DNA of 64,000 bases from Hermatobates lingyangjiaoensis. Its lineage: Eukaryota > Arthropoda > Insecta > Hemiptera > Hermatobatidae. The notes below the pieces were generated by a model, which was not told the DNA's origin, ran no database searches, and was given only the letters and a program-made list of their open reading frames with translations. Below are positions 46,377-56,449 of the stretch, piece after piece. Positions within the stretch are counted from its first letter, which is position 1. Every line of letters begins with the position of its first letter. The stretch lies in the NCBI GenBank assembly GCA_026182355.1, contig JAPFBL010000555.1, positions 258,501 through 322,500 of the forward strand, given 5' to 3'. The position numbers and the translations under genes were made by a program.

Positions 46377-47588
46377 GTGAGTTCATAGCCTTTTATTATT
46401 TCAATGAATACTTAAGATATGATTGTTCTAGTAGTTTGTGTTTAAATGATTAATCAGTGTAGTTAATTCTATAAGTCACACCATAAGTTATACAGTTTTG
46501 AATTTGCAATAAAGTTTCTTAAAGAATGGTGGAATTATTATTCTTTTTATTCGAAGTTGGCCTGGCAGCCTTTATCAGATCTGGACTGATAATTTGATTT
46601 CAGATGATTACGTTTATTCGTGTTTTGTGTGACTACATTGGTGTAGTGTAACTATTAAAAAGAATGATCAATAATCCAGCTGTTACGAGTTTATTTGTCT
46701 TATGAAATTTATTATGTTTCTTCTAAAATTAATAAAACATCTTTATAATGATGTTCAGTACTGTTAATGTTTTATCTATTTTTTTTTATTCTTTAGCATA
46801 CTAGAAGTTTTATTATTCTTTTTCAGAGTATATAAGAAAGGAATACCAATAGATAGTATTTGTAAATAGTTTCGACAAAGGGTTACCATCAACTTAACAA
46901 CGACCTCTTGTCACTCACAAGTCCTTCTCCACCTAATTTTGAGTTTACTCATGCATTATTCAATTTTAAGTTCCTGGTCATGATTCGTAATATTTATTTT
47001 TCTTGTTGTAAGTATGTTAAGAGGTGTACTATTTTGGTCGTTTACTTTTTCCTCCACACTTAATGAAGAGGTGGATTCTGCTAAAATATATTGACAAGTG
47101 GTATATTATCTTTTTTCGATTGCGTAAAATATTTTATAAATCAATATGAACGAGACAATTGACTTTCATGCGAGTTTTAATTTGATTTTATAGTCGTAAA
47201 ATGACCTAAGATTGGTTAAATTATAACAGTGATTTTTAAATGAGTTTACAACCCTCTTTTTCTTGATACCATGTTTAGGTAACATGACATTCGATATAGG
47301 CAGTTACTGCAATGACAACTCTTAATACTTAATTACTTGTTACATTAAGGTAGTACTTCTCAAACGGTGTGCCCCAAGATAACGGAATATGAAATTTATA
47401 TAACAGATGTGTTTTTTAAAAATTCGCATCATTTTAATTTATGTTAGAAACATTAAATATGTGGTTTTCAAGTCCTCACCACTTGATATTTTGAACTGGA
47501 AGGTATTTTTTTTTAATCTTTAAGCAGCAGTGGATAATACTTTCTCTTTTCCTTTTCTTTGGGGAATTTAAATCATTTGTTACTGATG

Positions 47589-47610
47589 TCTCTCTCTCAC
47601 TCTCTCTCCT

Positions 47611-47658
<48 letters not shown>

Positions 47659-47682
47659 CTACTCTCTCTCTCTCTCTCTCCG
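47589..47682 (+). repeat. (CT)n microsatellite
   Basis: A pyrimidine-only run of about 94 bases, interrupted by short CACT, CCTG and CCCCTA segments, within the RPL31 intron. The serine/leucine-only frame across it is not a gene. Confidence 0.95.
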
Positions 47683-47989
47683 CTAGAAAAACTATTCCTT
47701 TTAATTTCCTATTATTTTCGTATTTTCAGATTTCAGGATTAAATTTTCAATACTAAAATTAGTGATGTGCCCCAAAGCATTGGTTATTTCGTAGGTGCTC
47801 CCTGAAGTAAAAAGTGTGAGAAACACTGCACTAAGGCATCCACTGGAATTCCGCACCAAGACAATACCAACCTTTGACGTTCATGATTTAAATAATACAA
47901 TTTTTTAAAATAGTGTAAATAAAAGACTACAATCGCAATAAGTGGTATATTTAAATTGGTAATATTTTAAAATTATTGAAACACACATG

Positions 47990-48095
47990 TCTTCAACCGT
48001 CTCTGTACCAGTGCACTTGGTTTCCCTCTCTTATCTTCCTTAAAGACGGTTTAAACCGAAAATTAGAGACGGTAAGCGTGTGTTTTTAATTGTTC
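47990..48095 (+). mobile_element. Decayed relative of element 6 (element 11)
   Basis: Shares AACCGTCTCTG..CCAGTGC.CTTGGTTTCCCTCT with the right arm of element 6 (about 18273-18312). It then has the decayed core TTAAAGA, hairpin CGGTTTAAACCG, GAA, palindrome AATT, A and GAGAC. GTAAGC follows at 48072. It is single-armed and not flanked by (TA)n. Confidence 0.55.
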
Positions 48096-48235
48096 TATTT
48101 CTTCATTACATTGAAATTTCTTTCTAATGTAGTGCAATCAGTTATGTGGTGGTAAGTTGAATGTCGCCATAGGTATTTAGAGAAGTTATGTGGTCAAGGG
48201 TCAATGGTCTCTGGTGTCATTGTATTTTTTAGTTA

Positions 48236-48285
48236 ATGCCTGAGGAAGAACACTACGTGTTCGAAACGCGTTGTTTATATCATTA
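48236..48285 (+). ncRNA. Hammerhead-like core (element 12)
   Basis: CTGAGGA at 48240, hairpin GAACAC TAC GTGTTC, GAA, palindrome ACGCGT (48266-48271), then T. Stem I is TGC against GTT (G-C, U-G, then a mismatch). An isolated copy in the RPL31 intron. Confidence 0.5.
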
Positions 48286-49146
48286 AAAGTTTTATATGTG
48301 GAGACCATTTCATTAGATTTTTACCCTACAATGAAATTTCTTTATATATACACACTAGACTACCCGTGACCCTTTGTGTCACTCAGAAATTATAGCAATA
48401 GTTATTGAAATAAATTCACTGAACATGATTAATTGTTATTAAGGCATGGAAACAGATTCTTATATGGCCCAAGCTTTTGATGTAGTATTCTTAACATTAT
48501 TCAAGATATTTATGTAGTAAGTATATTTAGAAAAATAAAAATAATTTTAAAGTAAAAAACAATCATTTATATTATCATATAAATAAATAAATCATCAATT
48601 CAAGTTAATATACACAATGAAATATATTTAATACAAACAAAACTCTTAAATTGGTAGTTATTCTATGGTAGATTAGAATTTTACGAAAACCCTATCCTGG
48701 GCTCAGAAAAACCCCAGATATTAAAATACACATATCTAAAGATATGTAATTTTACTCACCTTTATCATTGCATTATTCTGAGTCTCCTTCTTCAGTTGCT
48801 GAGGTTAACCATAAAACATCTCTTCATAAATCTCTGTCTCTCCAAATATCTTTAACTTATTACTCCACTTTCCATAGCGCATATGAGTTCTTTTCGTGAC
48901 TGCCTAATAGTACAATCATTGTTGCTCTTTGCAATTAACTGTAATTCAGAACTTAATCTCTTACTGTTTCTGCTTTCAGAGAACTTGTTTGTTTTGTTGT
49001 AACATAATTCATAACTGAAAAAAGAAAAAAAACTCAACTGAAACAGATTAATATTAATGTGGCAAAATAGTTAGGTTTGATTTTTGCTAAGGTAGAATTT
49101 TATAAATAAAATTAACTTCAATACATTTTTATTTTAGAATTAGTAG

Positions 49147-49315
49147 TAATACTGTCCGTCATATCTCGTAAAGTCTTAGAAAAGTTCGACCGGTTTCGGG
49201 TCCGTCTGGATCCCATCTTCAAGAGCAACTAACTTCAGGATCCAGACGGATCCGAAACCGATCGAGCTTTTCTGAGACTTTACGAGGTATGACGGACAGT
49301 ATTACTATCCTCAAT
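49147..49315. mobile_element. Palindromic hammerhead-type insertion (element 13)
   Basis: The arms AATACTGTCCGTCATATCTC and its complement (near 49286-49305) enclose cores. Minus, 49223-49190: TTGAAGA (first core C changed), hairpin GGGATCC..., GAA, palindrome ACCGGT, C, with GAAC against a GCTC-like stem I. The right arm keeps GGATCC..GGATCC, GAAACCG but lacks CTGANGA. Confidence 0.5.
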
Positions 49316-49663
49316 GGGTTAGTACCCATTAACTATATTTTTATTTTAACTAAAATATGAAACAGGAGATGCATTGGTATTCAAAAATTAAATTGATTGT
49401 ATGAATGTAACATATTTTCATAATTCTTTTAAGTTGGTACGTTTTCATCGAGATTTTGGGTACGATCAACTAAAAAATTTCGGCAACCCTGTTGTAGGAA
49501 AATACAGCCCAGATTGTGTCAAATTCTAAAAAAAAAACCAGAACCGTATGGAACACATATAAACTCCAGATCTGGAGTCGTAACCCCAGCATTGGCAACC
49601 CTGACTAGTAGTAACCCAATGTGTGTTAATGGTCATTGTCATTGTGATAACGCTGGTTCTTAC

Positions 49664-49892
49664 TAGACCACCAAAGTTAAACAACACTGGGCGTGGTTGT
49701 CACTTGGATGGGTGACACCATCTCTAGTTCACCAAAGTTAAGCATCACTGGGTGTGGTTACCACTTAGATGGGTGACACCATCTCTAGTTCACCAAAGTT
49801 AAGTAGCATTGGGTGTGGTTACCACTTGGATGGGTGACACCATCTACAGACCACCACAGTTAAACAACACTTAGAATGGGTGACACCCCATA
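49664..49892 (+). repeat. Tandem 5S-rRNA-derived repeats (four ~61-bp units)
   Basis: Four head-to-tail units begin near 49664, 49722, 49783 and 49845. Each resembles the middle of animal 5S rRNA: ACCACCAAAGTTAAACAACA, CTGGGCGTGGTT..CACTTGGATGGGTGAC. That is the internal promoter segment (A box to C box). The last unit is shortened. No full-length 5S sequence is present, so this is a derived repeat or SINE remnant, not an rRNA gene. It ends ~135 bp before the RPL31 acceptor. Confidence 0.7.
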
Positions 49893-50026
49893 CGGTTGTC
49901 TTCCTCAGTAATTTCGTTCATCCCATGGGTCACATGGGCCACAGATTCACTTAAGGATAGCACATCATGCATGAAGCCTATAAACATGGATGTTGGTTTT
50001 GATTGAGTGATATTGCTGTTTTGCAG

Positions 50027-50177
50027 GAGTGTACCATTTAGGATCCGGGTGCAGCTGGCCAGGAGACGAAATGATGACGAGGACTCTCCCCACAAGCTCT
50101 ATACTCTCGTCACTTACGTCCCTGTAGCCTCCTTCAAGCACCTCCAAACCAAGAATGTTGACTCCAGTCAAGATTAA
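50027..50177 (+). CDS. RPL31: 60S ribosomal protein L31, last coding exon
   Basis: Follows a strong acceptor (TGCTGTTTTGCAG). In phase with exon 46146-46376 it reads [50 protein letters not shown] and TAA (50175-50177). This is the complete conserved eL31 C-terminus. It is much more GC-rich and codon-biased than its surroundings, as expected for a ribosomal protein gene. Too short to stand out as an ORF alone. No AATAAA is obvious before the SINE that starts ~100 bp downstream; AATAAA at 50374 within that SINE is possible. Confidence 0.96.
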
Positions 50178-50278
50178 TTTTTATTATTGAAATATATACA
50201 TATTTTCATTTTTTTTATTAATTTCAACCCTGCTTTTTTTTCTTATACTGATTGAAATAGTGTAGTATATAAGAGAGG

Positions 50279-50600
50279 AGGGCCAGGTTAGCTTAGAGGT
50301 TAACGTATTCGCCTCTGGGCTGGTAGTCTGTGGTTCAATCCCATCTGGTCCTCGATTTATTTAACAGGTTGGTGAATAAATCTCAGCACGTCGGTTCCGA
50401 GCCTCTACGATGTCAATTACTTGCTAAAGATCCCTACTCTAAATATATTTGAGTTAGGCAAAATTTATGTCTCTAAATGTAGAATCAACAGATAATGTGG
50501 TTCACCTACTACTAAAATAGGTGTCAAATAATAAATGAGCCGTAATTTCCGCCCCTAGAACACCACTAACAGGGTGAAAGCCTAATAAATGTGGGCGTTT
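50279..50600 (+). mobile_element. tRNA-derived SINE
   Basis: The head folds like a tRNA: acceptor arms GGGCCAG and CTGGTCC pair, with an A-box-like TAGCTTAGAGGTTAACG and a B-box-like GGTTCAATCCC. The body shares CGATTTATTT, GATGTCA and GTTAAAGATCC-like blocks with copies at 51490, 54465 and 62755. The tRNA head is not a functional tRNA: the family is dispersed and carries a common tail. Confidence 0.8.
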
Positions 50601-51489
50601 TGGAAAACTAAAACTAAATATTACTATCAGGAATAATAGAAACGCCTTGTACAGTAATTTTATAGGTTTTATAAATAAAATTCAACCTTTTTAATTTTAA
50701 AAAATCATTTATATATCTAATGTATATTTCATTTAAAAAAACATGAAATTAAAATAAGAAGTTCGAGATCTAAATAGTTTATATGAAATAGATGCAAGAA
50801 TACATATTTATTAGCTATTGATTAGGAATTCATTAAAAATGTTGATGTTGAATGAACATATACGTATATCATTAATCGTTTTCTTAACATACTTTGTATC
50901 TTAATAGTTTTAGAATATATTAATTTTATATATATTATGCGTTTCTTTCTTGGCTGCACTTTTAATATAATCTTTGTATTTAGAGGGTTTTTGGTCTGGT
51001 TTTGAATAAACACAGGAGTTTATTCAAAAACAGACCAAAGCCCTCAAAATACAAATTTAACGATTAATAATATATGAGTATATTCATTTTATATCATTTT
51101 TTAACGGATTCCTAGTTACTAACAAATAAATATGTAACATTTCATCTTTTTTGTAATACATATTTACATTTTTAATGTCGAATACATTAATTCCTATGTC
51201 ATAATATATTTAGTTATAAAAATATTTTTATTTAGAGTTGAATGTAACAGGGTTCTGAAGAGTGAATTAGCCTTACAAAGAATTTATGAACAAAAAAATG
51301 CATTTGGAACACTTCAGATGTGTACCGATAGCAAAAATAATATAGTATGGTAACAATTATAAAATAACAAGAGTTATTTAGAATTGAAAAAGAAAGGTGA
51401 AGGAGAATGACATTCGTGAAATAGCTGTATTAGTAGAATAACCTTCCTTTACGTATATTTAAAATGTAGTATGTTAGACTAGCTTACAG
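50601..51489. other. Intergenic; hairpin at 50975-51056
   Basis: No gene is recognised. An inverted repeat with ~36-bp arms (GGTCTGGTTTTGAATAAAC / GTTTATTCAAAAACAGACC) and a short loop lies at 50975-51056. The rest is AT-rich unassigned sequence. Confidence 0.5.
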
Positions 51490-51762
51490 TAGCAGTCCTA
51501 CAAGAGAACACTCATACGCCTAAACTTTGTTTAGGACTCCCCCAAGTCCTAAACTTTGTCTAACTTAAGACTATTTAGAGTATGGATCTTTAACAAGTAC
51601 CTGACATCGTACAGGCTAATGGCCTATAGTCCTCTCCAATGGAGGACGTGTTAAGATTTATTTACCTCCCACATGAGTAAATCGAGAGTTGGAGAGGGTA
51701 TTGAACTCCGGATCTACTAGTCCAGAGGCCAGAAAGATGACACTGGGCTAACCTGGCTCCTA
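51490..51762 (-). mobile_element. tRNA-derived SINE, minus copy
   Basis: Reverse complement of the family: head GGAGCCAGGTTAGCCCAGTG, B-box-like GGAGTTCAATACCC, then CGATTTACTC, CCATTGGAGAGGAC and TTGTTAAAGATCC blocks. The head is diverged. Confidence 0.75.
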
Positions 51763-51929
51763 TAAAATATACTAACAACTTATTATTGCTGTTAGTATAG
51801 AGGCGGGAGATGTGTCTACTTTTAGAGAGGGAGGCGCAGAAACTAAAATGGACAGTGATAACGACGAGGAGGGGTGGGAGAAGGAAACAATTAACGGACT
51901 AAATCCGTTATGAAGTTATGAATTCAAAT

Positions 51930-52215
51930 AAAAAAAAAATTGTCCAAAAGCACTTTTTTGACCATAAAAGTGACTCATGCTTCCAAACAATAGGGTTCAT
52001 CTACACCATGGGGTCCATTTTCTTCTCTAATATCAATTTGATCCATCAAAGATTTTAAACTGTAGGTTGTTCACAAGCTTTTAGATGGAGACACACACAT
52101 ACATCCTCGAAAAAAGTTCATAAAACAACCTTAGGGACCTCAAAAGATGTAAACCTGTCAACATCTCGAGATCAAATTTTTTCACGATCACTATACTTAG
52201 AGTAAAGTAAAAAGA
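51930..52215 (-). repeat. R element, copy d (partial, inverted)
   Basis: Reverse complement of the proximal part of copy b: CAATAGGG.TCATC, GATCCATCAAAGATT, then CATCTCGAGATC and CACGATCACTATACTTAGAG. No satellite adjoins this copy. Confidence 0.75.
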
Positions 52216-54464
52216 AGTGATATAACTTTAATTTTATTGACTCTTCAACTTTATGTGGACAGGTAAACAAAAATTATTACAGTTATGAATACATTCATTC
52301 AGGTAAAACGTCGAATTATTTTTCATAACCTTAAAGATTTGTTATATGACGATAGTTATAACTGTTTAATACAATTTCAAAATGTATATGTAAAATAATA
52401 AGTAATTATGGTATAGGTAGATATGTGAAAGTATTAGCGCTATAAATAAGATCTAGAGACCATTTTTAGTAGTAAAAGAATTTTCAGAAAGAACTTGTTT
52501 CATTTTTCACTTATGAAGTGTCAAATGTCATCCCTCCCAATGAGATATAATGTTATTAAAGTAATTTCATTTATCAGAAAGATTTAAACAGTTAAAAAGA
52601 ATTGTTATTTTAACAGAAACGATCTACCAGATGCAAATTAATATGAACTTAAAAGTATATTTTCGAGGACTTAGAAAATAGGTTAAAAGAATAAGTAATC
52701 TTATTAGTTTTCTTCATTGAATTACAAACAGTCGAATAATTATTCCCTGATTATGTAACGCTTTCACAGACAGTAATAAGTAACAAAATCTAACACCGAA
52801 TCTGAGGTTACTTATTAGAATAATGCTTTCAATAAGAATTAGTATAACTGATGGTGAAAACTGTTAAAATGTAGAAAAGAAAACAATATCTTGAGTTATA
52901 GTAGATCCTAAATAAATTTTTATGAGCTTTAATGTACTAAAATTGATATACGTAAACATACTTACAATGATTAATAATTTAAGACAGATTTGCTTTTTTT
53001 TTGCATTTTTATAGATAGTAATCGTATTACATAAAATATAAATAGAGAAAGTGATGGGAACAGATTTACGGAACAAAAGAAAGGAAAACTTAATTTAAAT
53101 GTGCTAATTATAGTACTATCAAAATCCATTACGAAAAAAATATATTATCATTTACTTTTGAAAAAACTATTACTATTAAACCATTAGTTCGGATTCATTT
53201 TTTCTGTCGACATCTTTATTATTGCCTTTCTTAATTAGGTATTACTGCAAACTATCTCACAAAGGGGTAAACTACATTTTGTCAGGCAACCAAACAATTA
53301 CAGGACGTACTCTGATTGTACATGGTTTTCAACGTACACTGGTTTTTACTAATAGTATTATTTTTAGTATGACGAAAGAGTGTTATATTGTTATAGCCAT
53401 GTACATTTCCTAGATAAATGGAAGTTTAAACTTTTACAACTTCCATTTATTCCAGTTTTCAAAACACTATTTTAACATCTATTAATTTTCGATGCTACAA
53501 TCAAATTGGTCTTGGTTTAGAAAATTATTGAATTTAAATATACGTCTGAAATACTAGGTTTAATATTTTTCTCGAAACCATTACTTTTATTTAGCATGGC
53601 AAAAATAAATGTCACTGTTTCCTGAATAGAACAGCAACACTGTAACTCCAAAGCATATAGTGATACCGCCTATTTATCAACTAAGTGAATTCTGAAATGG
53701 AAAACAATTAAATTTATTCTACAACTGAAGACAATTTTAAGGTAACAGTTACAAAACTTTACTTGTTTTATATACGTATTTTGTATACAATAACACTTAT
53801 TAATAATCATAATACTTGTTTATGTAAATGGTACATTTTGTTTAAATTTTAACTTGAAGTTATATTCTTAATTCAATAAAATTATTGTATAGAAAAAGAT
53901 CTTTCTTTTGTAATCTAGAACCTTAATTGCAGTAGAATTTGTTTTATTCTGTTTGATTTCATTTTGAAAATCAAAACATTGTTAGCTATACAAGTGTGGA
54001 TTATTAACCCTGTATCCTTTTGTAACCTTCTTCAAAAAGAGCAAGTCTCTGTTTTCTAGTATGCATGCTTGGAGTGAATTAGTTAGTTTTAATATATTTT
54101 CTTATATTGTTGAATTTTGACGTAGTTCTTATGTTAAATTTCAGTTTAGCCTATTATCCAATTAATTAAATACAATTGCTTAGTGGAATTCCATTGCATT
54201 GTAGGTACATTTGGATTGTCCCATCTAATCAAAGGTCAACTAACCATAACGAATTATTGAATAAGAAGAATAATATATTGAATTTATTTTACATGGAAAT
54301 TTGTTTTTTTACCTTGTCTGTAAACCGATATTTGACAGAAACACCGGATAGAGGAGGCGCATTTTCAATGTAAATATACGTTTTAAGAGTCATTGAATTC
54401 AATACAATTTAGTTTCGTGAATGTGCATTTAAGTGTGTATAGAATTTCGATGTAACCTGGTTCA
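52216..54464. other. Unassigned intergenic sequence
   Basis: AT-rich with no recognised gene, repeat or RNA. A 63-codon frame at 53222-53413 matches no family I recognise. A 5' untranslated exon of PSMG4 could lie here but cannot be placed. Confidence 0.4.
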
Positions 54465-54785
54465 GGGAGGCAAGGTTAATTCAGTGGCGACGTGATCGTC
54501 TCTGAACTGGTAGGTCCGGGGTTCGTTAACCAGTGTGGCAGTCGATTTATTTACGTAGGAAGTGGGGAGGCACTTCGTCCCTCGGAGAGGACGTTAAACC
54601 ATTGGTCACGAGCATGTATGATGTCAGCTGCTCGTTAAAGATCCCTAATCAAATCGTGAATTAGACAAAAAATTGTATGACTCCCAATATAGAATGTTCA
54701 TTGTGCGGTATCACAGAGGTCCAATGTTTGGGTCATGTATGTTCCCTTGTGGGACTGCCACTGCAGCATAACCTGGTTTATGTAG
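54465..54785 (+). mobile_element. tRNA-derived SINE, diverged copy
   Basis: Head GGAGGCAAGGTTAATTCAGT, B-box-like GGGGTTCGTTAACC, then CGATTTATTTACGTAGGAAG, TCGGAGAGGACGTTAAACC, GTATGATGTCAGCTGCTCGT and TAAAGATCCC. It lies ~170 bp before the PSMG4 acceptor, inside the inferred 5' intron. Confidence 0.75.
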
Positions 54786-54956
54786 TTTCAGAATAGATAT
54801 GATCAAGGGATCTTTACTACCCTAGGACTTTTTTTTTGTAAGAAAGAAATAGGAAAACGATATGATTTTATTATATTCGACATGTTCTTGATAAAAAAAA
54901 AAAGGTTATTCAACGCCCTTATTATAACAAATATTAATTTTGACTTTTTTTTTCAG

Positions 54957-55340
54957 ATGGTGAAGACCAGTGAAACTGAAAATTTTGAATTAATGGATTC
55001 CAATTTCAAAATTCATGAGTTTAATTATGATGTATTCGGCACTAAAATGAAGTTTGCAGTTTTAAAAATGAACGATTCCTGTTTTATTTGGGTTGGAGAT
55101 GAGTGTGAGAAGTTTTCAGACTTGAGTGTCGCCATTATGTCTCGATTTCATTCAACGCCATTGGCTTCTAAAATTCTTGGCGATCAAAGTGAACTGAATT
55201 CTATTACATTGTCGCAGAAATTAGCTAAAAAACTAAATAAACCAGTTTATTTTAGTTGTAATATTAATGATAATCATGTACTTTTAGAAATAGAAAAAAA
55301 GATTATGTCAGAAATTCAAGAACAGGGTGATTTGTTTTAA
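54957..55340 (+). CDS. PSMG4: Proteasome assembly chaperone 4 (PAC4)
   Basis: 127 residues (human ~123). Recognisable PAC4 features: FNYDVFGTKMKFAVLKMNDS, FIWVGDECEKFSDLSVAIMS, RFHSTPLASKILGD, then LSQKLAKKLNKPVYFS and a C-terminal helix ending EQGDLF. In the family PAC4 pairs with PAC3 and guides alpha-ring assembly of the 20S proteasome in the cytosol. The ATG directly abuts a polypyrimidine-AG acceptor (TTTTTTTTTCAG|ATGG), so I start here rather than at the in-frame upstream Met (54882). The 5'UTR exon is upstream and unplaced. An 81-bp piece of this CDS recurs at 55895-55975. Confidence 0.9.
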   Translation: MVKTSETENFELMDSNFKIHEFNYDVFGTKMKFAVLKMNDSCFIWVGDECEKFSDLSVAIMSRFHSTPLASKILGDQSELNSITLSQKLAKKLNKPVYFSCNINDNHVLLEIEKKIMSEIQEQGDLF

Positions 55341-55708
55341 GAGATTTTGTAAGATACTTTAAGAATTCTGAGTTGTACAACCGGTTTACTCGTAATCGAA
55401 AACTAATCATAAAGCCTTCTCATCAATGGTCTTATATTAAGAAAGCTTGTTTCGATCGTGTAGTTTTCTTCTTCCTGTTTATACCTTCGTACTACAAGCA
55501 GATAAACTTGAAGAATACTACTTGTTTGAAGTGCGTTGTTTTTGTTTATGTGGAGACAGTATCTGTAGCCAACCTTTCTTAACTTATCTCCCATTTTTGA
55601 GAACATTGTTGGTTTATCATCAACGAAGACAAAACAAGAACATTTGTGACCAAATCTACTATCTAGAGTTAAAAATAATACTACTAAACGCATCGTGATG
55701 GTGCTCGA
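55341..55708 (+). other. PSMG4 3' flank
   Basis: Probably 3'UTR followed by intergenic sequence. No canonical AATAAA is seen between 55341 and 55700. The open frames here on both strands are not recognisable. Confidence 0.35.
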
Positions 55709-56401
55709 ACTTTAAGTTGTTACTCATGAGCAGACAGTCTAGGAGCAGTCAAGTAATTCAGTTGGATAATGAACTGCTTCCTCATCACTAATCACTCTGT
55801 TTTCTGACTTGTAAGTTCTTTCCTTGGCTTGATATAGCGTAAGAACTTATTATTGATTTTTCTGCATTTTCATTAGTAAGATTTGAGAATTGCTAAAATT
55901 CTGGGCGATCAAAGTGAAGTGAATTCTATTACATTATCGCAAAAATTAGCTAAAAAACTAAATAAACCAGTTTATTTATTCTGAATAGACAGTAGTACTT
56001 CTTGAACTCTGGGAAACACCTTGTCAATAAGGTCAAATTTGAATTATATTCATATATGCAAATGAAATTAAAATCAACTTACAATACCTACTTGCTACAC
56101 CCCCCGTATATTTTAAAAATAAACATGTCTGTAACATTAGCCAAAAAAAAAAACTTAAAAATCCATAACTTAGCTTCTACGTTGAATTGTCAATCCATTC
56201 AAAGTTAGATTTTAAGTTAGACATACACAAATCTAGTGTAAAAGTTTCAGCTTGCTGGCTGAGTTTATTTGTGACAAAATTTTGGGGACAAACCGACAGA
56301 CAGAAATTTTTCGGTTTCTCTCATGTATGAAACGTAAAGAAAACTTGAAATGCGTTGGTTGTAAGCAATGTATAGACAAAACCTTTCTTTGTTTCTATAG
56401 A
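55709..56401 (-). mobile_element. Helitron C, 5' part, carrying a PSMG4 fragment
   Basis: Minus-strand Helitron start TCTATAGAAACAAAGAAAGG at 56401 preceded by A. It then follows Helitrons A and B (GAAACGTAAAGAAAAC-type and TAAGTTAGACATACACAAAT blocks) down to GTTACTCATGAGCAGACAGT. The 3' half is absent. It carries the 81-bp PSMG4-derived insert at 55895-55975, where A and B have ~13 bp of their own sequence. Confidence 0.7.
55895..55975 (+). pseudogene. PSMG4: PSMG4 coding fragment duplicated inside Helitron C
   Basis: Matches 55170-55250 with four mismatches in 81 bp (AAAATTCT.GGCGATCAAAG to AAACTAAATAAACCAGTTTA). It encodes the KILGDQSELNSITLSQKLAK region in the same strand direction as the gene. 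Neither the upstream nor the downstream exon sequence is included. It replaces ~13 bp of Helitron sequence (CGTTTACAAAACA in Helitron B orientation), with a few shared bases at each junction. Confidence 0.85.
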
Positions 56402-56449
56402 TTACTTTACTTGCGTATTTTTAAACTTCAATGCAAAGTGGCTTTTAAA

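Larger units (their letters stand above)
46377..50026 (+). other. RPL31: RPL31 intron (3.65 kb)
   Basis: GTGAGT...TTTTGCAG boundaries in the correct phase. It is long for a ribosomal protein gene and filled with repeats: (CT)n at 47589-47682, decayed hammerhead-type elements at 47995-48290, a palindromic element at 49147-49315 and 5S-derived repeats at 49664-49892. An AATAAA at 46508 lies 130 bp inside. Bases 48300-49140 hold nothing recognisable. Confidence 0.9.

Noticed and set aside
46153..46380. RPL31 as a truncated 75-residue gene or pseudogene, with AATAAA at 46508 as its end
   Set aside because: The apparent stop overlaps a GTGAGT donor, and the exact missing C-terminus is present in phase at 50027-50177.
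47559..47756. Serine/leucine-rich 65-codon protein
   Set aside because: Translation of a (CT)n microsatellite inside the RPL31 intron.
49664..49892. Real 5S rRNA genes
   Set aside because: Each unit covers only the middle ~60 bases of 5S and lacks both ends and a T-run terminator.
50281..50354. Functional tRNA gene
   Set aside because: Although acceptor arms pair, the same head with the same downstream body occurs at several sites and in diverged form; it is a SINE head.
55403..55698. Overlapping frames downstream of PSMG4 as genes
   Set aside because: Both strands are open by chance; no family similarity or splice signals support either.
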